Assembly (NCBI GenBank): GCA_025350385.1
Contig: JANXXZ010000380.1
Coordinates: forward strand, 1 to 10,931
From: Bacteroidales bacterium
Lineage (GTDB): Bacteria; Bacteroidota; Bacteroidia; Bacteroidales; UBA4417
Length of the DNA: 10,931 nucleotides
Direction: 5' to 3'
Shown here: piece after piece, positions 1 to 7,261 of the stretch
How the letters are laid out: each line of letters begins with the position of its first letter
How positions within the stretch are numbered: position 1 is the first letter of the stretch
Position numbers and translations under genes: made by a program
Notes under the pieces: generated by a model
Database searches by the model: none
What the model was told of the DNA's origin: nothing
Seen by the model: the letters and a program-made list of their open reading frames with translations, nothing else

Positions 1-3000
1 TGGCGGATAGAGAAAATGACTGGTAAGTAAGGCAGTGTCCTGTTCGCTGTAACCCGAGCAATAGTTGCCGGCAACTCCTACCACATAAGTCTGACCGTAA
101 TTAATAGTAGTAGGGTTAAAAGTCCAGCTGGTTTCCTGGGTTTCTCCAACCAGGGAACCATCCAGGAAAACTGCGTAACCCTGGTAAGGAATACTGCCTG
201 AACTTACCTTTACATTATCCACGCACCAGCCAATAGACCACTGTCCTGCATCATTTGAATGAAAAGCCAGCCAAACCTGGTTCAAACCACCGGATCCCGA
301 ATAAGCAGAAAGGTCCACGGATTTTTTTTGCCACTCACTTGAAGGCATTGCAGTATAAATCGTGTTCCATGTCTGACAAGAATCAGTGCTTAATTCGACT
401 GTCGCGATGAGTCCATAAGCTCCCAGGTTAAAACAATCGAAATCCAACGTATAGCCAGGGGCATTGGTCAGGTTGAGCGCTGGCATAATGAGCATATCGC
501 AGCAACCGTTATTGTTTAGTCCGGCATCACCGTCATTTGTCATAGCATAATAAGTATGCTGCGGGACCTGGTAATAGCCAAAATGGCCGGTATTGGTAGC
601 AAACCAGCCTATATTACCCTGGAAGGTTGATTGCCAGCCCTGCGGGGGAAATGCAGCAGCCTCAAAGTCCTCATCCACAAGGATTGAAAGCGGTGGTTCC
701 CAGGTTGACACCAGGGTCATGTCGTCTACCTGAAGGTTAAGGGGAGCATATTTCAGATCCTCCAGAATGACCTGAATGGTTGCATTCCCGCTGATAGTCT
801 GGCTGATCACATAATCAGCATAGCCCGGAAGGGTAACCAAAAGGTTGTAACTGCCTTGAATCACATTATCAAACACAACCTCACCTGAGGCCGGCAATAG
901 GAAGGTGTAAACATTGAACGGATAATCAGTACCGGTTAAGGTCACCGTCGCCCCTGCGGCAGGAGCCATACCGCAGATGAGTTTTGCGTTCACTGTAATA
1001 TCGGCGAACAGCTTATGGGGAACAGGGTTGGTATAGGTATATTCCGATTCGTCACCCGATGGATATACAGCCTTGATTCCATAAGCTACCCAGCCTTGTG
1101 GTACATTGGCCCAAACGGTTCCGCTTTCGGTATAGGTGTTCACTGTAACATTGGAATCAACCTGTGTAAATGTACCCCACTGCACTCCTATTACCGGATC
1201 AAAACCGGTGATGCGCCAGATTTTATAATGATCAATTGATGAAGGAGCATCAATCGTAAAAGGCCGGATTTCAGACTCTGGCATTTCAAAGCCAGGTATA
1301 GCTTCAGGATTTGCTGATGAAATCATTCCCTGGATGCGTTGCGGGATCATCTTTTTCGCGACCGGAATCAGCATTTTCTTATCCCCGCCGGGCGCGGTTA
1401 CAATTGCACGCATCATCATATCCTGGTAGGGTGATAGTACCCATGGTCCTCCGGCCAGTACATTTCGGGAATAACTCCTGTAGGCTTTCGGCAGGTCTGT
1501 GTCAATCCCCACCGGCACACAGTCTGGCGAATTTGAACCCTGGATCATCACCAGGTAGAAATCGCCGGATGCAATGATGGCGTTTAATCCGTCAAAATCA
1601 ATCCACCCTGTGTTCTGCGCAACTACTCCGATTGAATCAAGCATGGTGCCGGGCATTCCGCCGGCGCCATCGGCAGCATAAACAGCTATTCCGAATCCCT
1701 GCCCGATAAAGGATCCTCCTATCGGAAAACTCCCGTCACCGGAATAAATCTTTCCGCCGCTGACAACCCCGGGATATCCCGGGAGCGAGAATTTTACGGC
1801 ATTCATATTCCCGGCCAGCTGCCAGGCAGCATAATTCTCAGCGGAACCGTCATCGTATATCAATTCCATTTCCTCATGGGGAGCACACCATACAACTTCG
1901 CATTGGGTATCTTCCGGATTTATGGTGGAGGCAGCACAGGCAGGGGCATAAGCAATGGGACTTAGCTGGGCATCCTGGGTGTTTGTGGTGCAGCCGGGCA
2001 CCACTACACCAACAAACGTTACAGTGTAATAACCCGTCTTGGCAACAGTTACATTATAGGTGCCCGGATCGACACCAAACATATAGTGACCTGACCCGTC
2101 GGTTATTGAAGAATAGGATCCTGCGGAAACAGAAGCTCCTTCAATGGGAAGTCCAGTACTTTGATCAGTAACAGTCCCTTCCAGTATTCCACTGCAGCCA
2201 ACGATCATCTTGGCCGGAATAAATACAGTAGGATGAAGGGGATCATTCGTTGTGCATTCGAGATTATAGTAATATATTCCAGGCTGAGAATAAACAGGCC
2301 CAACCGCGGAAAACACCGCTATTAAGTTAGTAGTAACAACAGGCTGAACAATACCCGAAGCAGGTGATACCTCAGTAATAAAAGATGGGACCTTCAGAAT
2401 TACCTGGTAATCTTCAACCTCTCCGTAAGTCTGTGTACCGCAAGGTGATGCTGCCGTTGCATACGACATCCTGATGCGCATGGTAGTAGGTCCGGGGAGG
2501 GCAGTCAGGGGAGCTATGATAGTTCCGGTAAAACTGCTTCCTGTGCCGTTAGATGTGAGGGTAATGAGTTCCGAAGGATCAAAGGAATTATTATGATCAT
2601 AATCAATCCAGGCATAAACCTGGTCGCCGGAATAGAAATTTCCTCCATTCGTGACGGTAATATTAACAGGGGAATTCAGTTGCAGGTCAGTCGACAATGA
2701 AGCATTGTCAGCATAATGTTCACATCCGCTGGTTTTATCAATGGCAGCAAACTGAACACGACCGATATATTCATCGCAATTCATTGCTGTAGCGGCGCAA
2801 TAAGCCAGCGGGTTATCAGCAGGATAGTCAACATAATCAGGAAAAGTGAACGCAAGAGTTCCAAGACCTGTGTTCCCGATATTAAAAGGAACAGCAACAC
2901 TACAGCCGGTCCATACATAATGGATTAATGAATCAGGGGCAAACACAAATCCAGGGCTGGCCCATTCCAGTGAAACTGTTGCTGGCATGGAGTTACCCGT

Positions 3001-3345
3001 TGTATAAACTGCCGTTACTTCATAAATAAACGTTCCATAGGCTGGCATAATATCCGAGTAGGTTGTTGCCGAGGGATTGGTTGCTATTTGCGTCCCGTTT
3101 CGTTTTACCAGGTAATACATGAAGCCGGCTGAGGGAATACATTGCCAGCTGAGATCAACGGTTCCCGCAAGTGGATCAGTAAGGTAAGCCAGCAAGTTAG
3201 TAACAGGGTTCAACGCCAGTGGGCTCCCTGAATTATCTTGCATCCGGAGTAACTTCCCTGAAGTAGAATACCGGGGTTGAAATCCTGCCGAAACAATGTT
3301 CCAACAGAGGAATAAGAAAAACAAGGTAGTAAAGAACTTTTTCAT
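1..3345 (-). CDS. Large secreted multidomain surface protein (GEVED, FnIII, carboxypeptidase-regulatory and cleaved-adhesin-like domains), C-terminus outside window
   Basis: An open frame runs from the ATG at 3345-3343 to the left edge without a stop (1115 codons), so the gene is partial. Residues 1-20 form a signal peptide: KK, a Phe/Leu-rich core, then a VSA-type cleavage site. Domains in order: FnIII-like (about 47-125); a HYDIN/ASPM-like beta sandwich (about 131-180 and 318-385) interrupted by a GEVED domain (about 182-317, with PCG near 300 and GEVEDY at 308-313); a carboxypeptidase-regulatory-like domain (about 389-466); a beta domain beginning YDDGSAEN at 497 and ending near 650; FnIII-like (about 700-780); a second regulatory-like domain (about 780-862); a cleaved-adhesin/MAM-like jelly roll (about 890-1049, VDEDFE to VDNVKV); and another FnIII-like region running off the edge. 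Proteins of this build in Bacteroidota are usually exported and often carry a type IX secretion C-terminal domain. That end is not visible, so the export route is inferred. No catalytic domain is seen, which suggests an adhesive or structural role. Substrate unknown. Confidence 0.9.
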   Translation of the reverse strand, partial: MKKFFTTLFFLFLCWNIVSAGFQPRYSTSGKLLRMQDNSGSPLALNPVTNLLAYLTDPLAGTVDLSWQCIPSAGFMYYLVKRNGTQIATNPSATTYSDIMPAYGTFIYEVTAVYTTGNSMPATVSLEWASPGFVFAPDSLIHYVWTGCSVAVPFNIGNTGLGTLAFTFPDYVDYPADNPLAYCAATAMNCDEYIGRVQFAAIDKTSGCEHYADNASLSTDLQLNSPVNITVTNGGNFYSGDQVYAWIDYDHNNSFDPSELITLTSNGTGSSFTGTIIAPLTALPGPTTMRIRMSYATAASPCGTQTYGEVEDYQVILKVPSFITEVSPASGIVQPVVTTNLIAVFSAVGPVYSQPGIYYYNLECTTNDPLHPTVFIPAKMIVGCSGILEGTVTDQSTGLPIEGASVSAGSYSSITDGSGHYMFGVDPGTYNVTVAKTGYYTVTFVGVVVPGCTTNTQDAQLSPIAYAPACAASTINPEDTQCEVVWCAPHEEMELIYDDGSAENYAAWQLAGNMNAVKFSLPGYPGVVSGGKIYSGDGSFPIGGSFIGQGFGIAVYAADGAGGMPGTMLDSIGVVAQNTGWIDFDGLNAIIASGDFYLVMIQGSNSPDCVPVGIDTDLPKAYRSYSRNVLAGGPWVLSPYQDMMMRAIVTAPGGDKKMLIPVAKKMIPQRIQGMISSANPEAIPGFEMPESEIRPFTIDAPSSIDHYKIWRITGFDPVIGVQWGTFTQVDSNVTVNTYTESGTVWANVPQGWVAYGIKAVYPSGDESEYTYTNPVPHKLFADITVNAKLICGMAPAAGATVTLTGTDYPFNVYTFLLPASGEVVFDNVIQGSYNLLVTLPGYADYVISQTISGNATIQVILEDLKYAPLNLQVDDMTLVSTWEPPLSILVDEDFEAAAFPPQGWQSTFQGNIGWFATNTGHFGYYQVPQHTYYAMTNDGDAGLNNNGCCDMLIMPALNLTNAPGYTLDFDCFNLGAYGLIATVELSTDSCQTWNTIYTAMPSSEWQKKSVDLSAYSGSGGLNQVWLAFHSNDAGQWSIGWCVDNVKVSSGSIPYQGYAVFLDGSLVGETQETSWTFNPTTINYGQTYVVGVAGNYCSGYSEQDTALLTSHFLYPP

Positions 3346-3739
3346 AAAAAATTAATTTTTAAGACTTATACAATTGGCCAACAAACCAAAATGATGTTTC
3401 AGCTCCATATACAATAAGAATATTGCCATCCAATTGATATCATGTTATTTACAGATAGGTATCGAACCAATCATGAAACAATAGTTAGATCAATACCCTT
3501 CAAAGCCCGATCAATCTGAATGAATAATAATAATTGCACATATATAAGACACCTGAGAATGTTTTTACCCCTACAGCATCGGAAATATATTTTGAGAAGA
3601 CAACGGCAGATTTGAAACAGAAAAATACAAATTTTTTCATTTGCCAACCTTGATTAACATCAGAAATTCAAAAACTACGGGATTATCTTACCATCAACCC
3701 GGCATTTTATACCTTTACAGTTGAATTGATTTCACGTAC
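3346..3739. other. Divergent intergenic region between the secreted-protein gene and ispE
   Basis: This 394-bp AT-rich gap separates two divergently transcribed genes and must hold both promoters. I found no convincing gene, RNA gene or tandem repeat in it. On the ispE side, TACCTTTA at 3710-3717 matches the Bacteroidota -7 element TAnnTTTG at all but the last base and would give a very short leader. No matching -33 TTG lies at the usual spacing, so this is weak. On the minus strand I found no perfect TAnnTTTG upstream of 3345. The A/T-rich palindrome at 3347-3360, directly before the secreted-protein start codon, looks like the A-rich initiation context common in this phylum and not an operator. 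Confidence 0.4.
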
Positions 3740-4549
3740 ATGATCCGCTTCCCAAATTGCAAAATTAACCTCGGCCTTTCAATTATTGAAAAGCTGCCTG
3801 ATGGTTATCACAGGATCGAAACGGTCTTTTACCCGTTGGGACTGAGCGATATACTTGAGATAATCCCTTCAAAAGATGAAACGGAGCATACAATCACAGG
3901 AAATATAATCCCGGGAAATATTTCCGACAATCTATGCTTTAAAGCCTGGCGGCTGATGCAGGAAGAATTCCATGTAAGCCCTGTTCACATCCATTTACAT
4001 AAAATAATACCAACGGGGGCAGGATTGGGTGGCGGTTCATCGGACGCGGCTTTTACACTCAGCATGATCAATGAGATCTTTCAGTTAAAACTGCCTTTTC
4101 AAACGCTTTTGAAACATGCAGCCCGGCTGGGAATGGACTGCCCTTATTTTATCCTGAATGAACCTGCCATCGGGACCGGAAAAGGAGAGATGCTTCAGCC
4201 AATTCCGCTAAGCCTGAAAGGGTACTATCTTGTAATGGTCATGCCGGATATGCATATTTATACCATTGAAGCCTATTCAGGAGTAAGACCTTCCGTAAAA
4301 ACTAATACAATAGGCAACATTGTAAATAAACCTGTTGCTGAATGGAAAAACCTGTTGATCAATGATTTTGAGAAATCAGCAGTTGAAAAATACCCGGAAA
4401 TCGGTAAAATAAAGGAAGTGCTTTACCGGAAAGGTGCAATATATGCCTCAATGAGCGGAAGCGGTTCGGCTGTGTATGGATTATTTACCTCAAAGCCGGA
4501 ATTAACGGGGGAATTCTCCGGGAATTTTGTGTGGGAAGAAGAACTATAA
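3740..4549 (+). CDS. ispE: 4-diphosphocytidyl-2-C-methyl-D-erythritol kinase
   Basis: IspE phosphorylates the 2-hydroxyl of CDP-methylerythritol with ATP, the fourth step of the cytoplasmic MEP pathway to isoprenoid precursors. The 269-residue product has the usual length and GHMP-kinase order. The N-terminal motif FPNCKINLGL has the conserved Lys at position 8, followed by DGYHRIETVF (21-30). The glycine-rich ATP-binding loop PTGAGLGGGSSDAA lies at 91-104. GMDCPYF (131-137) carries the expected catalytic Asp133, and the C-terminal GHMP motif MSGSGSA lies at 238-244. The ATG at 3740 puts the first beta strand directly at the N-terminus, as in homologues. The gene stands alone on the plus strand and converges on the permease gene 51 bp downstream. 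No MEP-pathway neighbour is present. No truncation or missing key residue is seen. Confidence 0.96.
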   Translation: MIRFPNCKINLGLSIIEKLPDGYHRIETVFYPLGLSDILEIIPSKDETEHTITGNIIPGNISDNLCFKAWRLMQEEFHVSPVHIHLHKIIPTGAGLGGGSSDAAFTLSMINEIFQLKLPFQTLLKHAARLGMDCPYFILNEPAIGTGKGEMLQPIPLSLKGYYLVMVMPDMHIYTIEAYSGVRPSVKTNTIGNIVNKPVAEWKNLLINDFEKSAVEKYPEIGKIKEVLYRKGAIYASMSGSGSAVYGLFTSKPELTGEFSGNFVWEEEL

Positions 4550-4600
4550 ATTTCGTTAGAAACTGGATAATATGAGTAGCCGGTGGTTTCCGGAGAAGTT

Positions 4601-5689
4601 CTATTTCGGAGCCACCCGCAGCAATATAACAGCCACAATCGCAAAAATGAAATTAGGGATCCACAGAGCGATTGTGGGCGGAAGGTTCCCGAAAACCGCG
4701 AATACCGATGTAACCTGTAACATAAGGATAAAGGTGAAAGCAATGGCAATTCCCATGCCCAGGTGCATACCGGTACCTCCCCTCACCTTCCTGCTTGACA
4801 AAGCCACACCAATAAATGCCAATACCAGGTTAGCAAACGGGAATGTAATACGCTTGTTTTTTTCCAGGTCAAACTTGCCGATGCTGGTATTCCCCCGGAG
4901 CCGTTCCTTATCTATATATCTGTTTAACTGGTTGTAAGTCATAATTTTAGCATCTTCAATATCGGTCACAAAATCATCAGGTTTAAAAGCCATTATAGTA
5001 TCCAGTTCCCTCCCGCGGCGGAGTATTTCCCGGTTTTCCCGGATCTGCCTGATGCAGTAATTATTTAGCTTCCACTGGCTTTTCACACTATCCCATTGAA
5101 TCATGTCGGCGGACATCTTCATCTTTAATCCATCCTTACTGATCGCCTCCATAGTGAAACGGTAGCCGATATTTACCACATTATTGAAATTCTCCACATA
5201 GATCAGGGTATCCGGCCGGATCTGCATGTGAATATTCATATCGTTAGTCCGGAAGGGATTTTTGATGTAAAGTTTTTCGAATGCCCTGAGATTTCGGTTC
5301 GTAAAAGGAATGACATAATTCATGAGGGCAAAAGAGAGCACGGTAAGGATCAATGCCGAAATGAGGTATGGACGGAGCATGCGCCAGAAGCTGATCCCGT
5401 TGCTCAGGATCGCAATAATTTCGGTGTTCGCAGCCATCCGCGAGGTAAAGTAAATAACGGCAATGAAGGTGAACAATGCAGAAAACATGTTCACGAAGTA
5501 GGGAATAAAATTGAAGTAATACTGGAAAATGATGGCCGACAAAGGAGCTTTCTTATCAATAAAATCATCAATCTTTTCCGAAATATCGAAAATAATGATA
5601 ATCAAAGTGAGCAACAGGATAGAATAGAAATAGGTACCAAGAAATTTCCTGATTATATAAATATCAATTTTTTTAAGCCTGAAATCCAC
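4601..5689 (-). CDS. LptF/LptG (YjgP/YjgQ) family permease of LPS export
   Basis: This family forms the inner-membrane part of the LptB2FG transporter, which extracts lipopolysaccharide and passes it to LptC and LptA. The 362 residues show the family architecture: three N-terminal membrane segments (about 18-36, 60-82, 105-128), a periplasmic beta-jellyroll region (about 150-270), and three C-terminal segments (about 284-298, 308-330, 338-358). The N-terminal stretch IDIYIIRKFLGTYF is typical of the family. Upstream of GTG 5689 the frame has no ATG before the stop at about 5718-5720, so GTG is the most likely start. The gene lies downstream of tgt, a pairing I know from other Bacteroidota, and the two are probably co-transcribed across a 241-bp spacer filled largely by tandem arrays. 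LptF and LptG are paralogous and I cannot tell which this is from sequence alone, so no symbol is given. Confidence 0.9.
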   Translation of the reverse strand: MDFRLKKIDIYIIRKFLGTYFYSILLLTLIIIIFDISEKIDDFIDKKAPLSAIIFQYYFNFIPYFVNMFSALFTFIAVIYFTSRMAANTEIIAILSNGISFWRMLRPYLISALILTVLSFALMNYVIPFTNRNLRAFEKLYIKNPFRTNDMNIHMQIRPDTLIYVENFNNVVNIGYRFTMEAISKDGLKMKMSADMIQWDSVKSQWKLNNYCIRQIRENREILRRGRELDTIMAFKPDDFVTDIEDAKIMTYNQLNRYIDKERLRGNTSIGKFDLEKNKRITFPFANLVLAFIGVALSSRKVRGGTGMHLGMGIAIAFTFILMLQVTSVFAVFGNLPPTIALWIPNFIFAIVAVILLRVAPK

Positions 5690-5719
5690 GCGTTCGGGTT
5701 TTGTGGTTAGTGTTTTTAT

Positions 5720-5761
5720 TTAGTGCCGGGTGCTGAGTGCTTAGTGTTTGGTGCTTAGTAG
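5720..5761. repeat. Degenerate 7-bp tandem array, six units, NNNGTGC type
   Basis: Six consecutive 7-bp units start at 5720, 5727, 5734, 5741, 5748 and 5755. Four of the six end in exact GTGC (for example TTAGTGC at 5720, TGAGTGC at 5734, TTGGTGC at 5748); the others differ at one or a few bases. The array lies 30 bp upstream of the permease GTG start, read on the minus strand, and is followed at once by the 8-bp array. The same GTGC heptads recur at 10793-10904, so this is a family shared between loci and not a single local accident. Confidence 0.8.
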
Positions 5762-5770
5762 GGTCTTTTC

Positions 5771-5930
5771 ATTGTCTAATTGCCGAATTGTCTCATTTCA
5801 AATTCCCCTGTCTTTTTGTCCCCTTGTCCCCTTGTCTCCCGGTCTCCAATTCTCCCCCTCTCGCCTTCTCCTCCTCACGCTCTCACTCCTTCGCTTCCTC
5901 AATCACTACTCCTTAATCCCAACTCCCTAC
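5771..5930. repeat. Degenerate 8-bp tandem array, twenty units, TCNCCNNN type
   Basis: Twenty units of exactly 8 bp fill 5771-5930 with no slip in register and end at the tgt stop codon (5931-5933). The first four begin ATT (ATTGTCTA at 5771, ATTGCCGA at 5779). Twelve consecutive units from 5811 to 5906 all begin with TC, among them two identical TCCCCTTG copies at 5819 and 5827, TCTCCCGG at 5835 and TCACTCCT at 5883. The last three units are more diverged. On the minus (transcribed) strand the middle units read NNNGGAGA-like, so the tgt-to-permease transcript would carry a purine-rich stretch. An 8-bp step does not fit codons, and the frames through it look like shadows. Not coding. Confidence 0.8.
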
Positions 5931-7061
5931 TTAAAGCCTCACCGCCAACTGCTTCACCATCGTGCTTTTCCATAAGGAAAATGTCCCATCAGCAATATGA
6001 GCCCTGGCTTCGCGCATCAGCCACTGGTAAAATGCCAGGTTGTGAATGCTTGCTATCATGGGACCCAGCATTTCGCCGGCCATGAACAAATGCCTCACAT
6101 AGGCACGGGAATAATCGAAATCGACAAAGGCAGTACCATCCTCGTCAAGAGGCAGAAAACAGTCTTTCCATTTCACATTCCGCAGGTTCACAATGCCCTG
6201 TGATGTAAAAATCATTCCGTTGCGCCCGTTCCGGGTAGGCATAACGCAGTCGAACATATCAATACCAAGGGCAATTCCTTCCAGTATGTTTGCCGGAGTT
6301 CCGACTCCCATGAGGTAACGGGGCTTGTCGTTAGGAAGTATACCACAAACAAGTTCCGTAATTTCATACATCATCGCGGCTGGTTCGCCAACCGAAAGTC
6401 CGCCGATGGCATTACCATCAGCGCCCTGTGAAGCAATTACTTCTGCAGACTGTACGCGGAGATCGCGATAAACACTGCCCTGAACAATGGGGAAAAGGGA
6501 TTGGGAATAGTCATATTTAGGTTCGGTAGCTGCAAACTGAATCATGCACCTTTCCAGCCACTTATGGGTCATGAGAATACTCTTGCGCGCATACTCATAA
6601 TCACAGGGATAAGGAGTGCATTCATCAAAAGCCATTATGATATCGGCCCCGATGCTCCGTTGAATATCTACCACGATTTCGGGGGTAAAAGTATGCCTCG
6701 ACCCGTCGATGTGTGAATGAAATACAACACCTTCGTTCTGGAACTTCCGCCTTTCGGCCAGTGAATATACCTGGTACCCGCCGCTGTCAGTAAGAATAGG
6801 TCCGCTCCAGCCGTTAAACTTGTGCAACCCGCCTACCTGTTCCAGGATATCGAGACCGGGCCGGAGATACAAATGATAGGTATTTCCAAGGATGATCTGG
6901 GCTTTGATATCATTACGCAATTCCCTGGTATGCACGGCCTTAACAGTTCCTGCAGTACCCACAGGCATGAACGCAGGAGTTTCGATAGTCCCGTGATCAG
7001 TGGTAATCAGGCCTTGACGTGCGGATGAAAAGGAATCGGTTGCTTTTAGTTCAAATTGCAT
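5931..7061 (-). CDS. tgt: Queuine tRNA-ribosyltransferase (tRNA-guanine transglycosylase)
   Basis: Tgt exchanges guanine 34 in the anticodon of tRNAs with GUN anticodons for preQ1, a step in queuosine synthesis. From the ATG at 7061-7059 the protein has 376 residues, the family length. A longer frame reaches an ATG at 7127, but homologues begin like MQFELKATD, so 7061 is preferred. Visible motifs: TDSGGYQ with general-acid Asp92; FDECTP with substrate-binding Asp146; VQG at 193-195; IGGLSVGE around 219-226; and MFDCVMPTRNGR with the nucleophile Asp271 and the tRNA-contacting PTRNGR loop. The three zinc cysteines of the Escherichia and Zymomonas enzymes are replaced, in a gap-free alignment made by eye, by Gly309, Ala311 and Asp314; only the fourth ligand, His340 in IHNL, remains. 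I recall this state from other Bacteroidota Tgt proteins, so it does not mark a dead gene. A perfect -7 element lies at 7203-7210. Confidence 0.95.
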   Translation of the reverse strand: MQFELKATDSFSSARQGLITTDHGTIETPAFMPVGTAGTVKAVHTRELRNDIKAQIILGNTYHLYLRPGLDILEQVGGLHKFNGWSGPILTDSGGYQVYSLAERRKFQNEGVVFHSHIDGSRHTFTPEIVVDIQRSIGADIIMAFDECTPYPCDYEYARKSILMTHKWLERCMIQFAATEPKYDYSQSLFPIVQGSVYRDLRVQSAEVIASQGADGNAIGGLSVGEPAAMMYEITELVCGILPNDKPRYLMGVGTPANILEGIALGIDMFDCVMPTRNGRNGMIFTSQGIVNLRNVKWKDCFLPLDEDGTAFVDFDYSRAYVRHLFMAGEMLGPMIASIHNLAFYQWLMREARAHIADGTFSLWKSTMVKQLAVRL

Positions 7062-7202
7062 TGCTGAGTCATTTCCGAAAGATCTGGCGTTTTTCATCCA
7101 AACCATATTGAGTATATAAATGAACAAACCAGGGAGGCAATCACTCTATTCCAATGAAATACAGCATATTAGCACTTCTCATAGCTGTTACAAACTTTTT
7201 GT

Positions 7203-7210
7203 CAAAGATA
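7203..7210 (-). promoter_or_regulatory. Putative -7 promoter element of tgt (TATCTTTG)
   Basis: On the minus strand this reads TATCTTTG, a perfect match to the Bacteroidota -7 element TAnnTTTG. It points towards tgt and would place transcription start near 7197, giving a leader of about 135 nt to the ATG at 7061. No -33 TTG is visible at the usual 19-21 bp spacing, so the call rests on the -7 element and its position in a divergent gap. Confidence 0.45.
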
Positions 7211-7234
7211 GGGCTTAATTCTTTTGAGAATAAA

Positions 7235-7242
7235 TACTTTTG
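7235..7242 (+). promoter_or_regulatory. Putative -7 promoter element of the glycosyltransferase-sigma operon (TACTTTTG)
   Basis: TACTTTTG is a perfect match to TAnnTTTG, 19 bp before the glycosyltransferase ATG at 7262. This gives a short leader of about 15 nt, common in Bacteroidota. The nearest upstream TTG triplets (7224-7226 and 7199-7201) are at the wrong distance for a -33 element. Position and orientation fit well, but the evidence is motif only. Confidence 0.5.
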
Positions 7243-7261
7243 TACACTAATACGCCCTTGA

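Noticed and set aside
1015..2928. Several plus-strand open frames of 62-88 codons opposite the secreted-protein gene
   Set aside because: They are antisense to a continuous 1115-codon frame with recognisable domains and have no protein-like features.
3347..3360. Perfect A/T palindrome beside the secreted-protein start codon as an operator
   Set aside because: It is made only of A and T runs in an AT-rich leader, so it is likely by chance; A-rich initiation regions are usual in this phylum.
4542..4602. Inverted repeat AGAACT/AGTTCT between the convergent ispE and permease genes as a terminator
   Set aside because: The stem is only 6 bp with a loop of about 50 nt and no T-run; not a credible intrinsic terminator.
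5748..6085. Plus-strand open frames of 75 and 101 codons rich in Leu, Ser and Pro
   Set aside because: They are translations of the pyrimidine-rich 8-bp array running into antisense tgt; the composition follows the repeat.
7062..7127. Longer Tgt start at ATG 7127
   Set aside because: The extra 22 residues do not resemble Tgt N-termini, and the family consensus begins at the ATG at 7061.
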